Assembly: GCA_900759445.1 (NCBI GenBank)
Contig: CAAEVH010000037.1
Span: forward strand, 62,001-126,000
Source: an uncultured Raoultella sp.
GTDB taxonomy: Bacteria; Pseudomonadota; Gammaproteobacteria; Enterobacterales; Enterobacteriaceae
Direction: 5' to 3'
DNA: 64,000 bases
Shown: piece by piece, positions 10,950 to 20,092 of the stretch
Numbering within the stretch: position 1 is the stretch's first letter
Layout: each line of letters begins with the position of its first letter
Made by a program: the position numbers and the translations under genes
The notes under the pieces: model-generated
The model's database searches: none
Seen by the model: the letters and a program-made list of their open reading frames with translations, nothing else
What the model was told of the DNA's origin: nothing

Positions 10950-11664
10950 ACGTTTTTTCGTCACCGGAACCGACACTGAAGTCGGTAAGACGGTCGCCAG
11001 CTGCGCCCTGTTGCAGGCGGCAAGGCTGTCAGGCCTGAAGTGCGCGGGCTATAAACCGGTCGCTTCCGGAAGTGAGTTGACGGCGCTCGGGCTGCGTAAC
11101 GATGATGCGCTGGCACTCCAGCGTAATAGCGGGGTGGCGCTGAGCTATGCGCAGGTTAACCCCTTTACCTTCGCCGAACCGACCTCACCGCATATCGTGA
11201 GCGCGGAGGAGGGGCGGCCGATTACGGGCGATGCGCTTTCTGCCGGGCTTCGTGAACTGGAGACGCTGGCGGAATGGGTGCTGGTGGAGGGGGCGGGGGG
11301 CTGGTTTACGCCGCTCTCCGCGACGCTGAGTTTTGCCGACTGGGTTCGCGACGAACAGCTGCCGGTCATTCTGGTGGTCGGCATTAAACTCGGCTGCATC
11401 AACCACGCGCTGCTGACGGCCCAGGCGGTACGTCAGGCCGGGCTGCCGCTGGTGGGCTGGATTGCAAACGACATCCAGCCGCCGGGTAAACGCCATGCAG
11501 AATATCTGGTGACCCTCAACGATCGACTTGCGGCTCCGTTGCTGGGTGAGATCCCATGGCTGGCGGACGCGTCGCGGCGTGAGGATCTCGGCCAGTATCT
11601 GGATCTCAGCGCGCTGGATCGGGCGTCATCCACTGTGCCAGCAGCGGTTCATCCAGCTGGATAA
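10942..11664 (+). CDS. bioD: Dethiobiotin synthetase, with an extended C-terminus
   Basis: An ATP-dependent ligase that closes the ureido ring of dethiobiotin. The P-loop GTDTEVGKT is near residues 8-16, and [11 protein letters not shown] and GKRHAEYL are conserved. The start is GTG at 10942 with an AGGAG site upstream. The protein has 240 residues, about 15 more than E. coli BioD. The extra tail (after YLDLSAL) is encoded in the stretch that also carries the end of the opposing ABC gene, so it probably arose when that gene was placed next to bioD. Confidence 0.95.
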   Translation: MTKRFFVTGTDTEVGKTVASCALLQAARLSGLKCAGYKPVASGSELTALGLRNDDALALQRNSGVALSYAQVNPFTFAEPTSPHIVSAEEGRPITGDALSAGLRELETLAEWVLVEGAGGWFTPLSATLSFADWVRDEQLPVILVVGIKLGCINHALLTAQAVRQAGLPLVGWIANDIQPPGKRHAEYLVTLNDRLAAPLLGEIPWLADASRREDLGQYLDLSALDRASSTVPAAVHPAG

Positions 11665-12328
11665 CGCGGCCTTGCGCCACGTTACGCCCGCGATGCAGCA
11701 GGCAAAAACGGTCCGCTACCCGGCGAATAAACGGCAGGTGCTGTTCGGCAAGCAGCACCGTTAAGCCGATGTCGCGGTTCAGGCGCACCAGCAGGTCACC
11801 CAGCTTATGCACGAAGTGCTGTCCGCTGCCGCGCGAAGGCTCATCAAGAATCAGCAGACGCGGCCGGACAACCAGCGCTCTCGCCAGCGCCAGCTGGTAC
11901 TGGTCATCTTCAGACAACATGGCGGCTTTATGCTGACGTCGTCCGTAGAGATCCGGAAAAAAATCGTAAATCTCCCCCTTGACGGCGACGCCCGGGTTCC
12001 CTCCGGCGGCCAGCGCAATATGCAGATTCTCCTCGACGCTCAGTTGAGAAAAGATCCGCCTGTCCTGCGGGACATAGCCGATGCCAATAATCGAACGGGA
12101 ATGGGCGGATAGCGGCGTGATATCGCAGGGCGGCGAACCGACGTCATGCCAGGTCATACTGCCGCTGGCGACCGGAAGATGCCCGGTAATGCAGTTCACC
12201 AGCGTGGTTTTCCCCATCCCCTGGAGTCCCATCACACAGGTGCACTCCCCCGGCTGAAGTTCAAGGTCGACATTCCATAGCGTGTGCTGATTTCCGTAGT
12301 ACTGATTGACTGCGCGTAGACTCAACAT
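11606..12328 (-). CDS. Orphan UrtE/LivF-like ABC ATPase with a degenerate signature motif
   Basis: A 240-residue nucleotide-binding protein resembling UrtE/LivF subunits of urea and branched-chain amino-acid importers (start MLSLRAVNQYYG; TCVMGLQGMGKTTLV; YVPQDRRIFSQLSVEENL). Walker A (34-41) and Walker B with catalytic Glu (LLILDEPS) are intact. The signature LSGGQ has become LSEDD and the D-loop region reads GSGQH. Start 12328 has a CAGGAG site; a longer frame to 12364 exists. No permease or binding-protein gene is adjacent, and the 3' end overlaps bioD by 59 bp. Either a decaying remnant or an ATPase recruited to a non-transport role. Confidence 0.85.
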   Translation of the reverse strand: MLSLRAVNQYYGNQHTLWNVDLELQPGECTCVMGLQGMGKTTLVNCITGHLPVASGSMTWHDVGSPPCDITPLSAHSRSIIGIGYVPQDRRIFSQLSVEENLHIALAAGGNPGVAVKGEIYDFFPDLYGRRQHKAAMLSEDDQYQLALARALVVRPRLLILDEPSRGSGQHFVHKLGDLLVRLNRDIGLTVLLAEQHLPFIRRVADRFCLLHRGRNVAQGRVIQLDEPLLAQWMTPDPAR

Positions 12329-12631
12329 AGACGTTTTCTCCTGTTTGGGGATAGCGGGCGACATGAAGATTCTGCAAATCTCTTGCCAGGAAAAAGAAGT
12401 TTCGGTTTTTTCCCGTATGGGCAGCTGCGGCGGGGCGGGGTGAAGGCGGACCAGCGAGGCGGTTGCACTCTCCCGGTGCTAACGGGTATGAAAAATGGTG
12501 CAGAAAGCAACAAAAAGGCAGGCACCCTTAGCTGATAAATATCAAAAATAATTCGATAATTTTTTTTAGGCGGTCGATTTTCACCGCCGGTCGATTTCTG
12601 CGGGGTGGCAGAAGCCATGGCCTGCAGACAC

Positions 12632-12654
12632 TTATCCACTATTCCTGTGGATAA
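12632..12654. promoter_or_regulatory. Inverted pair of DnaA-box-like sites upstream of uvrB
   Basis: TTATCCACT (12632-12640) and TGTGGATAA (12646-12654) face each other across five bases, each one mismatch or less from the DnaA box TTATCCACA. Together they form an 8-bp inverted repeat. A DnaA-box region far upstream of uvrB is also described in E. coli (the P3 region); a role here is inferred. Confidence 0.65.
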
Positions 12655-12958
12655 CCTTGTGTATTAGAGTTAGAGAACTTGCGGTAAGCTAGAGATTACG
12701 CGGCCTGCGGCTGAATTGGCGCGAAACCCATCTTTTGTTTAATATCATTAAATATCAATTAGTTGAATAAAAGCAATGGCTGTAAGGAAAGTGTCACCTG
12801 ATGCCATAAAAGATTCACCACCTTGCTTGACAAATGTTAAATGATAAATTTTTTTGGGGATAACCCTACTGTCTGGCGGATTATTCTGCAGGATGGTCTT
12901 TTTTTACCCCAAAACGACGCGCATGCCGACCATTTCAGGAACAAACGATAATCTAACA

Positions 12959-12974
12959 CTGTTTTTATATCCAG
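12959..12974 (+). promoter_or_regulatory. LexA (SOS) box of uvrB
   Basis: CTGTTTTTATATCCAG fits CTG-N10-CAG and closely matches the E. coli uvrB operator. It lies 92 bp before the uvrB start codon, consistent with SOS induction of nucleotide excision repair. Confidence 0.92.
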
Positions 12975-13065
12975 TATTATTTGTTGGCAAAAATGAGCGT
13001 GAAGGGTAGAATTAAACACCTGCCGCATATCACCAGGCGCTTCATCCTTCTTCAGGGCCAGACAT

Positions 13066-15087
13066 ATGAGTAAAACGTTCACGCTGCATTCCGCATTCCG
13101 TCCTTCTGGCGACCAGCCGGAAGCTATCCGACGCCTGGAAGAGGGGCTGGAAGATGGTCTGGCGCACCAAACGCTGCTGGGGGTGACCGGGTCGGGTAAG
13201 ACGTTCACCATTGCTAACGTTATCGCCGATCTCCAGCGTCCGACGATGGTGCTGGCGCCGAATAAGACCCTGGCGGCGCAGCTGTACGGCGAAATGAAAG
13301 AGTTCTTCCCGGACAATGCGGTGGAATATTTCGTCTCCTACTACGATTACTATCAGCCTGAAGCCTACGTGCCGAGCTCAGACACCTTCATCGAGAAGGA
13401 TGCGTCGGTGAACGAGCATATCGAGCAGATGCGTCTGTCGGCGACCAAAGCGCTGCTTGAGCGGCGCGATGTGGTGGTGGTGGCTTCAGTATCGGCTATC
13501 TACGGTCTGGGCGACCCGGATCTCTACCTGAAGATGATGCTGCATCTGACCACCGGCATGCTGATCGACCAGCGGGCGATTTTGCGCCGCCTGGCGGAGC
13601 TGCAGTATACCCGTAACGATCAGGCCTTCCAGCGCGGCACCTTCCGCGTGCGCGGTGAAGTGATCGACGTCTTCCCGGCGGAATCCGACGATATTGCGCT
13701 GCGTATCGAGCTGTTCGATGAAGAGGTTGAGCGGCTGTCGCTGTTCGATCCGCTTACCGGTCAGGTTGAATCGACGATTCCGCGCTATACCATCTACCCG
13801 AAAACGCACTACGTGACGCCACGCGAGCGTATCGTGCAGGCGATGGAAGAGATTAAAGTCGAGCTCGCCGACAGGCGGAAGGTGCTGCTGGAGAACAACA
13901 AGCTGCTGGAAGAGCAGCGTCTGAGCCAGCGTACTCAGTTCGACCTCGAAATGATGAACGAGCTCGGCTACTGCTCCGGTATCGAAAACTACTCGCGCTA
14001 TCTTTCCGGGCGCGGGCCGGGCGAGCCGCCGCCGACGCTGTTTGACTACCTGCCGGCGGATGGACTGCTGGTGATCGACGAATCCCACGTCACCATTCCG
14101 CAAATCGGCGGCATGTACCGCGGCGACCGGGCGCGTAAAGAGACGCTGGTGGAGTACGGCTTCCGTCTGCCGTCGGCGCTGGATAACCGCCCGCTGAAGT
14201 TCGAAGAGTTTGAGGCGCTGGCGCCGCAGACCATTTACGTCTCAGCGACGCCGGGTCCTTATGAGCTGGATAAATCCGGCGATGAGGTGGTCGATCAGGT
14301 GGTACGTCCGACCGGGCTGCTTGACCCGCTGATCGAAGTGCGTCCGGTGGCGACTCAGGTCGATGACCTGCTGTCGGAAATTCGCATCCGCGTCGCCATC
14401 AACGAGCGGGTGCTGGTCACCACTCTGACCAAACGCATGGCGGAAGATTTAACCGAGTATCTGGAAGAGCACGGCGAACGCGTGCGCTACCTGCACTCCG
14501 ATATCGATACCGTAGAGCGTATGGAGATCATCCGCGACCTGCGGCTGGGCGAGTTCGATGTTCTGGTCGGTATCAACCTGCTGCGTGAAGGGCTGGATAT
14601 GCCGGAAGTGTCGCTGGTGGCAATTCTGGATGCCGATAAAGAGGGCTTCCTGCGTTCCGAACGCTCGCTGATTCAGACCATCGGCCGCGCCGCGCGTAAT
14701 ATCAACGGTAAAGCGATTCTGTATGGCGATAAAATTACGGCTTCGATGGCGAAAGCCATCAGCGAGACCGAGCGTCGCCGTGAGAAGCAGCAGCGCTATA
14801 ACGAAGAGCACGGCATCACCCCGCAGGGGCTGAATAAAAAAGTGGTCGACATTCTGCAGCTGGGCAGCAATCTGGCGAAGACGAAAACCAAGGGCCGCGG
14901 AAAATCACGTTCGCCGGTTGAGGCGGATACGCCTGAGGTAGTGCTGACGCCAAAAGCGCTGCAGCAGAGAATTCACGAGCTGGAAGGGCAGATGATGCAG
15001 CATGCGCAGAATCTGGAGTTTGAAGAAGCCGCGCAAATTCGTGACCAGCTGCATCAGCTGCGCGAGCTGTTTATTGCGGCGTCCTGA
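13066..15087 (+). CDS. uvrB: UvrABC system protein B
   Basis: A 673-residue damage-verification helicase-like subunit of nucleotide excision repair. Walker [10 protein letters not shown] lies near residues 38-46; the DNA-clamping beta-hairpin includes [17 protein letters not shown] (about 92-108); VIDESH is the Walker B motif; and a UVR domain that contacts UvrC occupies about 630-665. The ATG follows a weak ribosome site (CAGGGCCAGACAT) and gives the E. coli length. Induced through the upstream LexA box. Confidence 0.99.
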   Translation: MSKTFTLHSAFRPSGDQPEAIRRLEEGLEDGLAHQTLLGVTGSGKTFTIANVIADLQRPTMVLAPNKTLAAQLYGEMKEFFPDNAVEYFVSYYDYYQPEAYVPSSDTFIEKDASVNEHIEQMRLSATKALLERRDVVVVASVSAIYGLGDPDLYLKMMLHLTTGMLIDQRAILRRLAELQYTRNDQAFQRGTFRVRGEVIDVFPAESDDIALRIELFDEEVERLSLFDPLTGQVESTIPRYTIYPKTHYVTPRERIVQAMEEIKVELADRRKVLLENNKLLEEQRLSQRTQFDLEMMNELGYCSGIENYSRYLSGRGPGEPPPTLFDYLPADGLLVIDESHVTIPQIGGMYRGDRARKETLVEYGFRLPSALDNRPLKFEEFEALAPQTIYVSATPGPYELDKSGDEVVDQVVRPTGLLDPLIEVRPVATQVDDLLSEIRIRVAINERVLVTTLTKRMAEDLTEYLEEHGERVRYLHSDIDTVERMEIIRDLRLGEFDVLVGINLLREGLDMPEVSLVAILDADKEGFLRSERSLIQTIGRAARNINGKAILYGDKITASMAKAISETERRREKQQRYNEEHGITPQGLNKKVVDILQLGSNLAKTKTKGRGKSRSPVEADTPEVVLTPKALQQRIHELEGQMMQHAQNLEFEEAAQIRDQLHQLRELFIAAS

Positions 15088-15174
15088 TCCCGCAGGAGGC
15101 GATGCGCCGCGCGTGGAGCCAGGCAGTGTGACGGGACGCCGATTTTTTGTTATTCCGCGGCGTTTTCCGCTTGG

Positions 15175-15191
15175 CTTAATGTCTGCTTAAT
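15175..15191 (+). promoter_or_regulatory. PmrA box upstream of the pmrR-like gene
   Basis: CTTAAT-GTCTG-CTTAAT is an exact match to the PmrA consensus YTTAAK-N5-YTTAAK. It ends 42 bp before the 30-codon gene, the distance expected when the box overlaps a -35 element. This places the small gene in the PmrA regulon; binding was not tested. Confidence 0.82.
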
Positions 15192-15233
15192 CTTGCCAGG
15201 CGACACTATCTTCATTCTGATGAGGATAGTGTC

Positions 15234-15326
15234 ATGCAAAAATTAACCTTCCGTGAGTCTCTGGCCGTTACCTGCGCTGTTGTTGTGGTTGTCGCTTTTG
15301 TCCATCAGTGGGTGCTGACTTTCTAA
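15234..15326 (+). CDS. pmrR: PmrR-like 30-residue membrane peptide
   Basis: The peptide starts MQKLTFRESLAV, has one hydrophobic helix and ends HQWVLTF. It aligns with Salmonella/E. coli PmrR (about 29 residues; shared ESL, V-VV, F, W and near-terminal T positions), a PmrA-induced inhibitor of the lipid A kinase LpxT. It also lies, as in E. coli, convergent with the end of pmrB, here overlapping its stop codon by three bases. A GAGGA ribosome site lies 8-12 bases before ATG. A 9-bp inverted repeat (15202-15210 with 15225-15233) ends at the start codon. Similarity is modest over a short length; the PmrA box and position give the stronger support. Confidence 0.8.
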   Translation: MQKLTFRESLAVTCAVVVVVAFVHQWVLTF

Positions 15327-16414
15327 CGCGAAGGCTTAGGAAACAGAATCCAGCCGCGAACGCCGGGGCCAGGCTGGCGGTTATGTAAGAAGAACTGGGC
15401 ATCGTGCAGCTGAACGATGCGCGTCACAATACTTAATCCCAGACCGATTCCTCCGTAGCGGCTGTCCATACGGACAAACGCTTTGCTCAGTTCGCCGCTT
15501 TTCGCTTCATCAATCCCCGGACCTTCATCTTCCACGGCCATAACCGGCGTTGTACCGGCCTGTATGGCGATTTTTATCTTTGACCCTGCAGGGCTATAGC
15601 GATGCGCATTCTCCACCAGATTACGCAGCACAACGCGCAGCAGCGTGGCATCGCCGGAGACGACAACATCTTTGGCATCATCTCCGTCGGGGAGGGCGAG
15701 CTCCAGCGTCTGCTGGCGCTGTTCCAGCATGCTCTCCAGCTCACCGCGAATCGGTTCGACCACATCCTCTTGCAGCAGCACGCGCTGGTAGCTCCCGGCG
15801 GAAAATGACTGCCCGACGCGCGCCAGCTGCAGCAGCTGTGAGATGCTGTTGGTCATCTGATCCAGACGCTGGATCAGCTGACCCACCTCCACATGGTGCA
15901 CTTTCGCCATCAGCTCCAGATGCAGGCGCAGTCCCGCCAGCGGGGTACGCAGCTCGTGCGCGACGTCAGCGGTGAACAGACGTTCGCGATCGAGGGTTAA
16001 GTTAAGGCGAGAAACCAGCTGATTAATCGCTGTCGTCACCGCCGTCACTTCCGGAACGGACTCCGTCAGCGTAATCGGCTGCAGGTTATCCGGCGTGCGG
16101 CTCTCCAGCTCAGTTTGCAGATTCGACAGCGGTCGGGTGATTTTTCTCACCGCCACCAGACTGATATACAGCGCCAGGCCGACGATCAGCAGGCTGGGTA
16201 TTAACAGACTGGCGACCGCCTCGCGCACTTCGTGTTCAACGTGCTTTTGGTTGTTATGTCCTTCGATGGCGCTCGCCACCAGCAGCTGAATCTGCTCTTT
16301 GCTTTCATGCCATAACCAGAAAACGCTGATCAGCTGACAGACCACCAGAATGGAGCCGATCGTCAGCAGCAGGCGGTGACGCATGGTCCAGGTTTCACTT
16401 GCGAACAGTGCCAT
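15323..16414 (-). CDS. pmrB: PmrB (BasS), sensor histidine kinase
   Basis: A 363-residue inner-membrane kinase sensing Fe3+, Al3+ and mild acid. Transmembrane segments lie near 14-35 and 69-88, flanking a very short periplasmic loop with ExxE-type acidic pairs. A HAMP linker follows, then the phosphoacceptor His153 in HELRTP and an HATPase domain (NLVENAHRYS; EDEGPGI; GGIGLGLSIV). Residue 157, a site of colistin-resistance substitutions in K. pneumoniae, is the normal Thr. Four bases separate it from pmrA. The start MALFAS is the longest family-consistent one; MRHRLL is an alternative. Confidence 0.95.
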   Translation of the reverse strand: MALFASETWTMRHRLLLTIGSILVVCQLISVFWLWHESKEQIQLLVASAIEGHNNQKHVEHEVREAVASLLIPSLLIVGLALYISLVAVRKITRPLSNLQTELESRTPDNLQPITLTESVPEVTAVTTAINQLVSRLNLTLDRERLFTADVAHELRTPLAGLRLHLELMAKVHHVEVGQLIQRLDQMTNSISQLLQLARVGQSFSAGSYQRVLLQEDVVEPIRGELESMLEQRQQTLELALPDGDDAKDVVVSGDATLLRVVLRNLVENAHRYSPAGSKIKIAIQAGTTPVMAVEDEGPGIDEAKSGELSKAFVRMDSRYGGIGLGLSIVTRIVQLHDAQFFLHNRQPGPGVRGWILFPKPSR

Positions 16415-16418
16415 GGCG

Positions 16419-17090
16419 TTATTCCGTTCCTGAATTATTCACCAGCATATAGCCAAACCCCCTGACGGTACGAATGCGGGCTTTGCCCACTTTTTCGCGC
16501 AGGTTATGGATATGAACCTCCAGCGTATTGGTGGCGGGTTCATTGTCCCAGCTGTAGATATCGTTGTAGAGAATTTCACGGTGTACCGGGCTGCCTGCTT
16601 TCATCATCAGGCGAGAGAGCAAGGCGTACTCTTTCGGCGTCAGGTCCAGCGCATCGCCGCCCAGCCACACCAGGCGACGGGTAATGTTCAGCCGCAGGTT
16701 GCCCACGGCCATTTCGTTGTCGCCCTGGTTATTATGGCGGCGGAGCAGCGCGCGGATGCGGGCGTTCAGCTCTTCCAACGCGAAAGGTTTCACCAGATAG
16801 TCATCCGCGCCGGTGTCGAGACCGCTGATGCGATCTTCAACGGTATCGCGGGCGGTCAGGATCAGAACCGGCTGGCTGAATTTTTCCCGGCGCATGCGCG
16901 TCAGGAAGTGCAGACCATCTTCATCCGGCAGGCCGAGGTCGAGTACGATCAGGCTGTAATGGTTGCTGGCGAGGGACAGGGCGGCCTCGTGAGCAGTGGC
17001 GACGCCATCACAGACATATCCCTCGCTTTGCATTGCCAGGATCAGGCCTTGTAACAGGAGTGCGTCGTCTTCAATGACTAAGATTTTCAT
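16419..17090 (-). CDS. pmrA: PmrA (BasR), OmpR-family response regulator
   Basis: A 223-residue two-domain regulator. The receiver domain has acidic Glu7/Asp8/Asp9, phospho-acceptor Asp51 in [11 protein letters not shown] and Lys in DYLVKPF. A linker leads to a winged helix containing [13 protein letters not shown] and [16 protein letters not shown]. Sequence is close to Klebsiella PmrA. Its ATG overlaps the eptA stop by 2 bases, so translation is coupled. It activates eptA and, by the boxes found here, probably the pmrR-like gene. Confidence 0.97.
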   Translation of the reverse strand: MKILVIEDDALLLQGLILAMQSEGYVCDGVATAHEAALSLASNHYSLIVLDLGLPDEDGLHFLTRMRREKFSQPVLILTARDTVEDRISGLDTGADDYLVKPFALEELNARIRALLRRHNNQGDNEMAVGNLRLNITRRLVWLGGDALDLTPKEYALLSRLMMKAGSPVHREILYNDIYSWDNEPATNTLEVHIHNLREKVGKARIRTVRGFGYMLVNNSGTE

Positions 17091-18733
17091 CTGGCGGTCT
17101 CGCTTCTGCACGGCGTTAAAATATCATCGGTTGCCTGGTACTCGTGGGTATCAACCCCAAGAAGCCCGAGCAAGGTAGAAAACAGATTATCCTGAGAATA
17201 AGGGTCTGTTTTAGCTCTTTGTTGCAGACACTGGCTGGAAACGCCATAGCGCTGCTGGTAATCCTGGGACAACCACAGCAGCATCGGTACGTGCTTTTGC
17301 GTTTCCGGGGCGATTGACCACGGCAGCCCGTGTAAATAGACGCCATCTTCGCCCAGCGACTCGCCGTGATCGGAGAGGTAAACCAGGCTGGTGGTGAATT
17401 TATCCTGCTTTGACTGCAGTAATTTTATCGCCTTATCAACTACATAGTCGATATACAGAATTGTATTATCGTAGGTGTTGGTCAACTGCTGCTGGCTGCA
17501 GCTCTGGATTTCGTTGGTATCGCAGGTTGGGGTGAATTTTCTGAATTCAGCAGGGTAGCGATTGTAATACGTCGGACCGTGGCTGCCGATGGTGTGCAGC
17601 ACGATAATTCCGTCCTGTTGCAGATTGTCGATGTAGCTCTCCAGATTATGGAACAGCACTTCATCGTAACATTCCCCCTCGATGCACTGACCGGTCAGGT
17701 TCAGGTCGGTCACGTTCTGATGCGGGACGCGATCGCAGGCGCCCTTACAGCCCCCGTCGTTGTCGTTCCACAACACCCGAATGCCGGCGCGTTGCAGGAT
17801 ATCGAGAACGCCTTCCTGATGGTGGGCCAGTTCTTCATCGTAATGCGCACGCGGCATGTTGGAGAACATGCAGGGTACCGACACCGCGGTGGCCGTGCCG
17901 CACGAGGTGGTGTTCGCAAAGTAGATGACATCATCTTGTTTGAGTCGCGGATTGGTCTCGCGTTGGTAGCCGCCCAGCGAGAAATTCTGCGCGCGCGATG
18001 TCTCTCCCAGCACCAGAATGGTCAGGTTTTTGCGCGGACCGCTGTGCATTTCGGGTTTTTGCACGGCATCTTCGCCAATTTTTACCAGCGGCAGGTTGTC
18101 CATCTTGTTGTGCGCATACCACGAGTTGATGGCGACGATGCTGTTGGAGGGACTCAGGGATTTCACCAGCTCTTTATTGTTGCGAAAGACCGAGGCGTAA
18201 TCTTTATAAAACAGCGCAGCGACCAGAACGATCAGCAGGGCCGATACGAGGATATTCAGCAGACGTACCGCGATGCTGCGCCACACCGTTTTGGCTTTAC
18301 TGATTTTTATCCACCAGGCGAAGGCGACCATCAGAACACCGGACAGTCCCAGCGTCAGCACCATCTTACCGGACATCAGGGCGAAGCTTTCCGCCGGCGT
18401 GGTATCCAGAATGTTGGTAATCATGGCGCGGTCGATGACGATGCCGAAGGTCCAGATAAAATACTGGGCCGAGGCGCTTAGCAGAATAAACAGGCTAATA
18501 ACGAGGCGGTCGAGCTTGAGGAACGAGGCGAGCGTGGTGAGAATATTCATCACGCTGAAGGCAACCACCGGCATGCTGAGGAATACCAGCCAGTTGTGCA
18601 GGCTGTTTACCGGCAGCAGGGTGAACACCTGACGATAGAACGCGAGATTGAGCAGCAGCCCGACATAGAGGGCAAAAATTATCAGATAAACCGTACGGCT
18701 CATGACCGGCCGACGTAAAGTGAATAACGACAT
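17087..18733 (-). CDS. eptA: EptA (PmrC), lipid A phosphoethanolamine transferase
   Basis: A 548-residue inner-membrane enzyme adding phosphoethanolamine to lipid A phosphates, which lowers binding of polymyxins. There are five N-terminal membrane helices (to about residue 175), then a periplasmic alkaline-phosphatase-type domain. Thr280 in SCGTATAVS is the catalytic nucleophile; metal ligands include [15 protein letters not shown] and HGLP, and cysteine pairs stabilise the fold. First gene of eptA-pmrA-pmrB. A PmrA box lies 47 bp upstream. Confidence 0.97.
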   Translation of the reverse strand: MSLFTLRRPVMSRTVYLIIFALYVGLLLNLAFYRQVFTLLPVNSLHNWLVFLSMPVVAFSVMNILTTLASFLKLDRLVISLFILLSASAQYFIWTFGIVIDRAMITNILDTTPAESFALMSGKMVLTLGLSGVLMVAFAWWIKISKAKTVWRSIAVRLLNILVSALLIVLVAALFYKDYASVFRNNKELVKSLSPSNSIVAINSWYAHNKMDNLPLVKIGEDAVQKPEMHSGPRKNLTILVLGETSRAQNFSLGGYQRETNPRLKQDDVIYFANTTSCGTATAVSVPCMFSNMPRAHYDEELAHHQEGVLDILQRAGIRVLWNDNDGGCKGACDRVPHQNVTDLNLTGQCIEGECYDEVLFHNLESYIDNLQQDGIIVLHTIGSHGPTYYNRYPAEFRKFTPTCDTNEIQSCSQQQLTNTYDNTILYIDYVVDKAIKLLQSKQDKFTTSLVYLSDHGESLGEDGVYLHGLPWSIAPETQKHVPMLLWLSQDYQQRYGVSSQCLQQRAKTDPYSQDNLFSTLLGLLGVDTHEYQATDDILTPCRSETAR

Positions 18734-18779
18734 AGCAACAATCCTGGGACTAAGATAGTTGCCATGGTGCCACCTTTAT

Positions 18780-18796
18780 TTTAAGACAACCTTAAT
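18780..18796 (+). promoter_or_regulatory. PmrA box in the eptA promoter region
   Basis: TTTAAG-ACAAC-CTTAAT matches YTTAAK-N5-YTTAAK when read on the + strand, opposite to eptA transcription; on the eptA strand each half-site has one mismatch. The distance (47 bp to the eptA start codon) suits control of the eptA-pmrA-pmrB operon, giving autoregulation. Orientation makes this less certain than the pmrR box. Confidence 0.65.
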
Positions 18797-18851
18797 ATTT
18801 TAATATAAAGGTCTGGCGCGTCGTTACCCGCGCCTTCTCGTCTCTCGCGAG

Positions 18852-19757
18852 CTAACCTAAAGCCTGGATCGCTTTTTCCAGCGCGTTACGTAACAGCACC
18901 CGGTCGTGGCGATAGGGAACATCTGCGGCATCCAGCGGCGTTTGCACAATCGCCCGGTTTTCCAGACCGGTAGTATCGGTTTTCGGCCCAACAACGATGG
19001 CATCGATCACTCGCTTGCCAACATAGTGCTCCATAATCCCGACCCTGTCCGCCAGCGTCAGATTCGCGGCCGGGCTGTGTTCTTTGCCGAGATTGTCGAT
19101 AAAGACCATGGTCGCCGGCGTTCGGCGCAGCGCCTGCGCCATCTCATCGAGCAGCAGAATCGGCAGCAGGCTGGTATAGAAACTTCCGGGGCCAATCAGG
19201 ATTAAATCGGCTTCTGCGATAGCCTCTACCGCTTCGCGGGTCGCCGGCACCGGTGGGGAGAGCATCAGCTCCTTCGGGACGCAGGGCAACTGGTCGATAT
19301 TGACTTCGCCGTAGACTTCATGGCCTTCGTGGTCAATGGCCATCAGATCCACCGGTTGTTCCGACATCGGAATCAGGAATGCGTCCACTTTTAGCAGATT
19401 TCTGATTAAATTGATCGCCTCTAAAGGCCGTACGCTCAGGTGATCCAGAGCCTTTAACATCAGATTTCCGAGGTTATGCCCGGAAAGTTCGCCATTACCG
19501 GAGAAACGGTACTCAAACATCGCCGAAGCAATGCTGGGTTCGGCGATCAGCTGGTTAAGGCAGTTGCGCATATCGCCCCAGGCGATGCCGCCTTCGGAAC
19601 GGCGAATTCGCCCCGTCGAGCCGCCGTTATCGGTAGTCGTGACGATCCCGGTAAGACGTGAGCCGAGCGATGAGAGTGACGACATCACCCGGCCCAGACC
19701 GTGTCCTCCGCCAAGTGCCACTACACGATCCAGATCGGCGAACGTACGAGTGCGCAT
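18852..19757 (-). CDS. ybhK: YbhK, YvcK/CofD-family protein
   Basis: A 301-residue protein of the CofD/YvcK family with a glycine-rich nucleotide-binding start ([11 protein letters not shown], about residues 12-22), DNGGSTG and [14 protein letters not shown]. In other bacteria members affect central carbon metabolism and cell-envelope growth; no enzyme activity is established. The start MRTRTF is preferred by comparison with E. coli YbhK; MCMRTRTF two codons earlier is possible. Divergent from moaA. Confidence 0.94.
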   Translation of the reverse strand: MRTRTFADLDRVVALGGGHGLGRVMSSLSSLGSRLTGIVTTTDNGGSTGRIRRSEGGIAWGDMRNCLNQLIAEPSIASAMFEYRFSGNGELSGHNLGNLMLKALDHLSVRPLEAINLIRNLLKVDAFLIPMSEQPVDLMAIDHEGHEVYGEVNIDQLPCVPKELMLSPPVPATREAVEAIAEADLILIGPGSFYTSLLPILLLDEMAQALRRTPATMVFIDNLGKEHSPAANLTLADRVGIMEHYVGKRVIDAIVVGPKTDTTGLENRAIVQTPLDAADVPYRHDRVLLRNALEKAIQALG

Positions 19758-19981
19758 ACACATTCCTTATCTCAATTAAACGGGCTCACAGTAACCGATC
19801 TACCCCTAAAAGACGATGCCCGGATCCTGACAAAATGACCGATATCAATGCAAAAGCCTGGTTTTTGGCTATTCTGTACCGAAAATGCACGATTGTGTCG
19901 ATATATACATAATTATATAACGAAAGTGAGAATGGCGAAACTGTCGTTTCCGCGCTACTATCGGCATAAACCAGTTAACAC

Positions 19982-20090
19982 TCTAGCCTCTGTGCCTGTG
20001 TCGCAAGATATGGTGCTTTGGCCGTGACAGCCTCGCTTGTCACCAGGGCGTGGGAAGAAATGACCGCGTCTCCCGTACTTGGAAAGGTGT
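19982..20090 (+). ncRNA. Molybdenum-cofactor (Moco) RNA motif / riboswitch
   Basis: The leader of moaA carries the conserved blocks of the Moco motif: GCCTCTG, GGTGCTTTGGCCGTGACAG, CACCAGGGCG, GAAGAAATGAC, CTCCCGTACT and GGAAAGGTG, in order and with spacing like E. coli. The last block includes the moaA ribosome site, so ligand binding probably blocks translation when cofactor is plentiful. Confidence 0.93.
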
Positions 20091-20092
20091 AT

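Larger units (their letters stand above)
12329..13065. other. 737-bp non-coding region upstream of uvrB
   Basis: No convincing gene was found here. It contains the 5' end of the ABC gene's leader, an A/T-rich stretch around 12540-12570, an inverted pair of DnaA-box-like sequences (12632-12654), an A/T-rich segment with a TTGACA at 12827-12832, and the LexA box at 12959-12974. The length suggests several uvrB promoters, as in E. coli. Confidence 0.6.

Noticed and set aside
12837..13316. 159-codon minus-strand frame overlapping the uvrB start
   Set aside because: It spans the uvrB promoter and coding start and has no recognisable domain.
15078..15146. uvrB terminator from GGCGTCC (15078-15084) and GGACGCC (15134-15140) followed by T-run
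   Set aside because: The loop would be about 49 bases and the left arm lies within uvrB; too weak to list as a feature.
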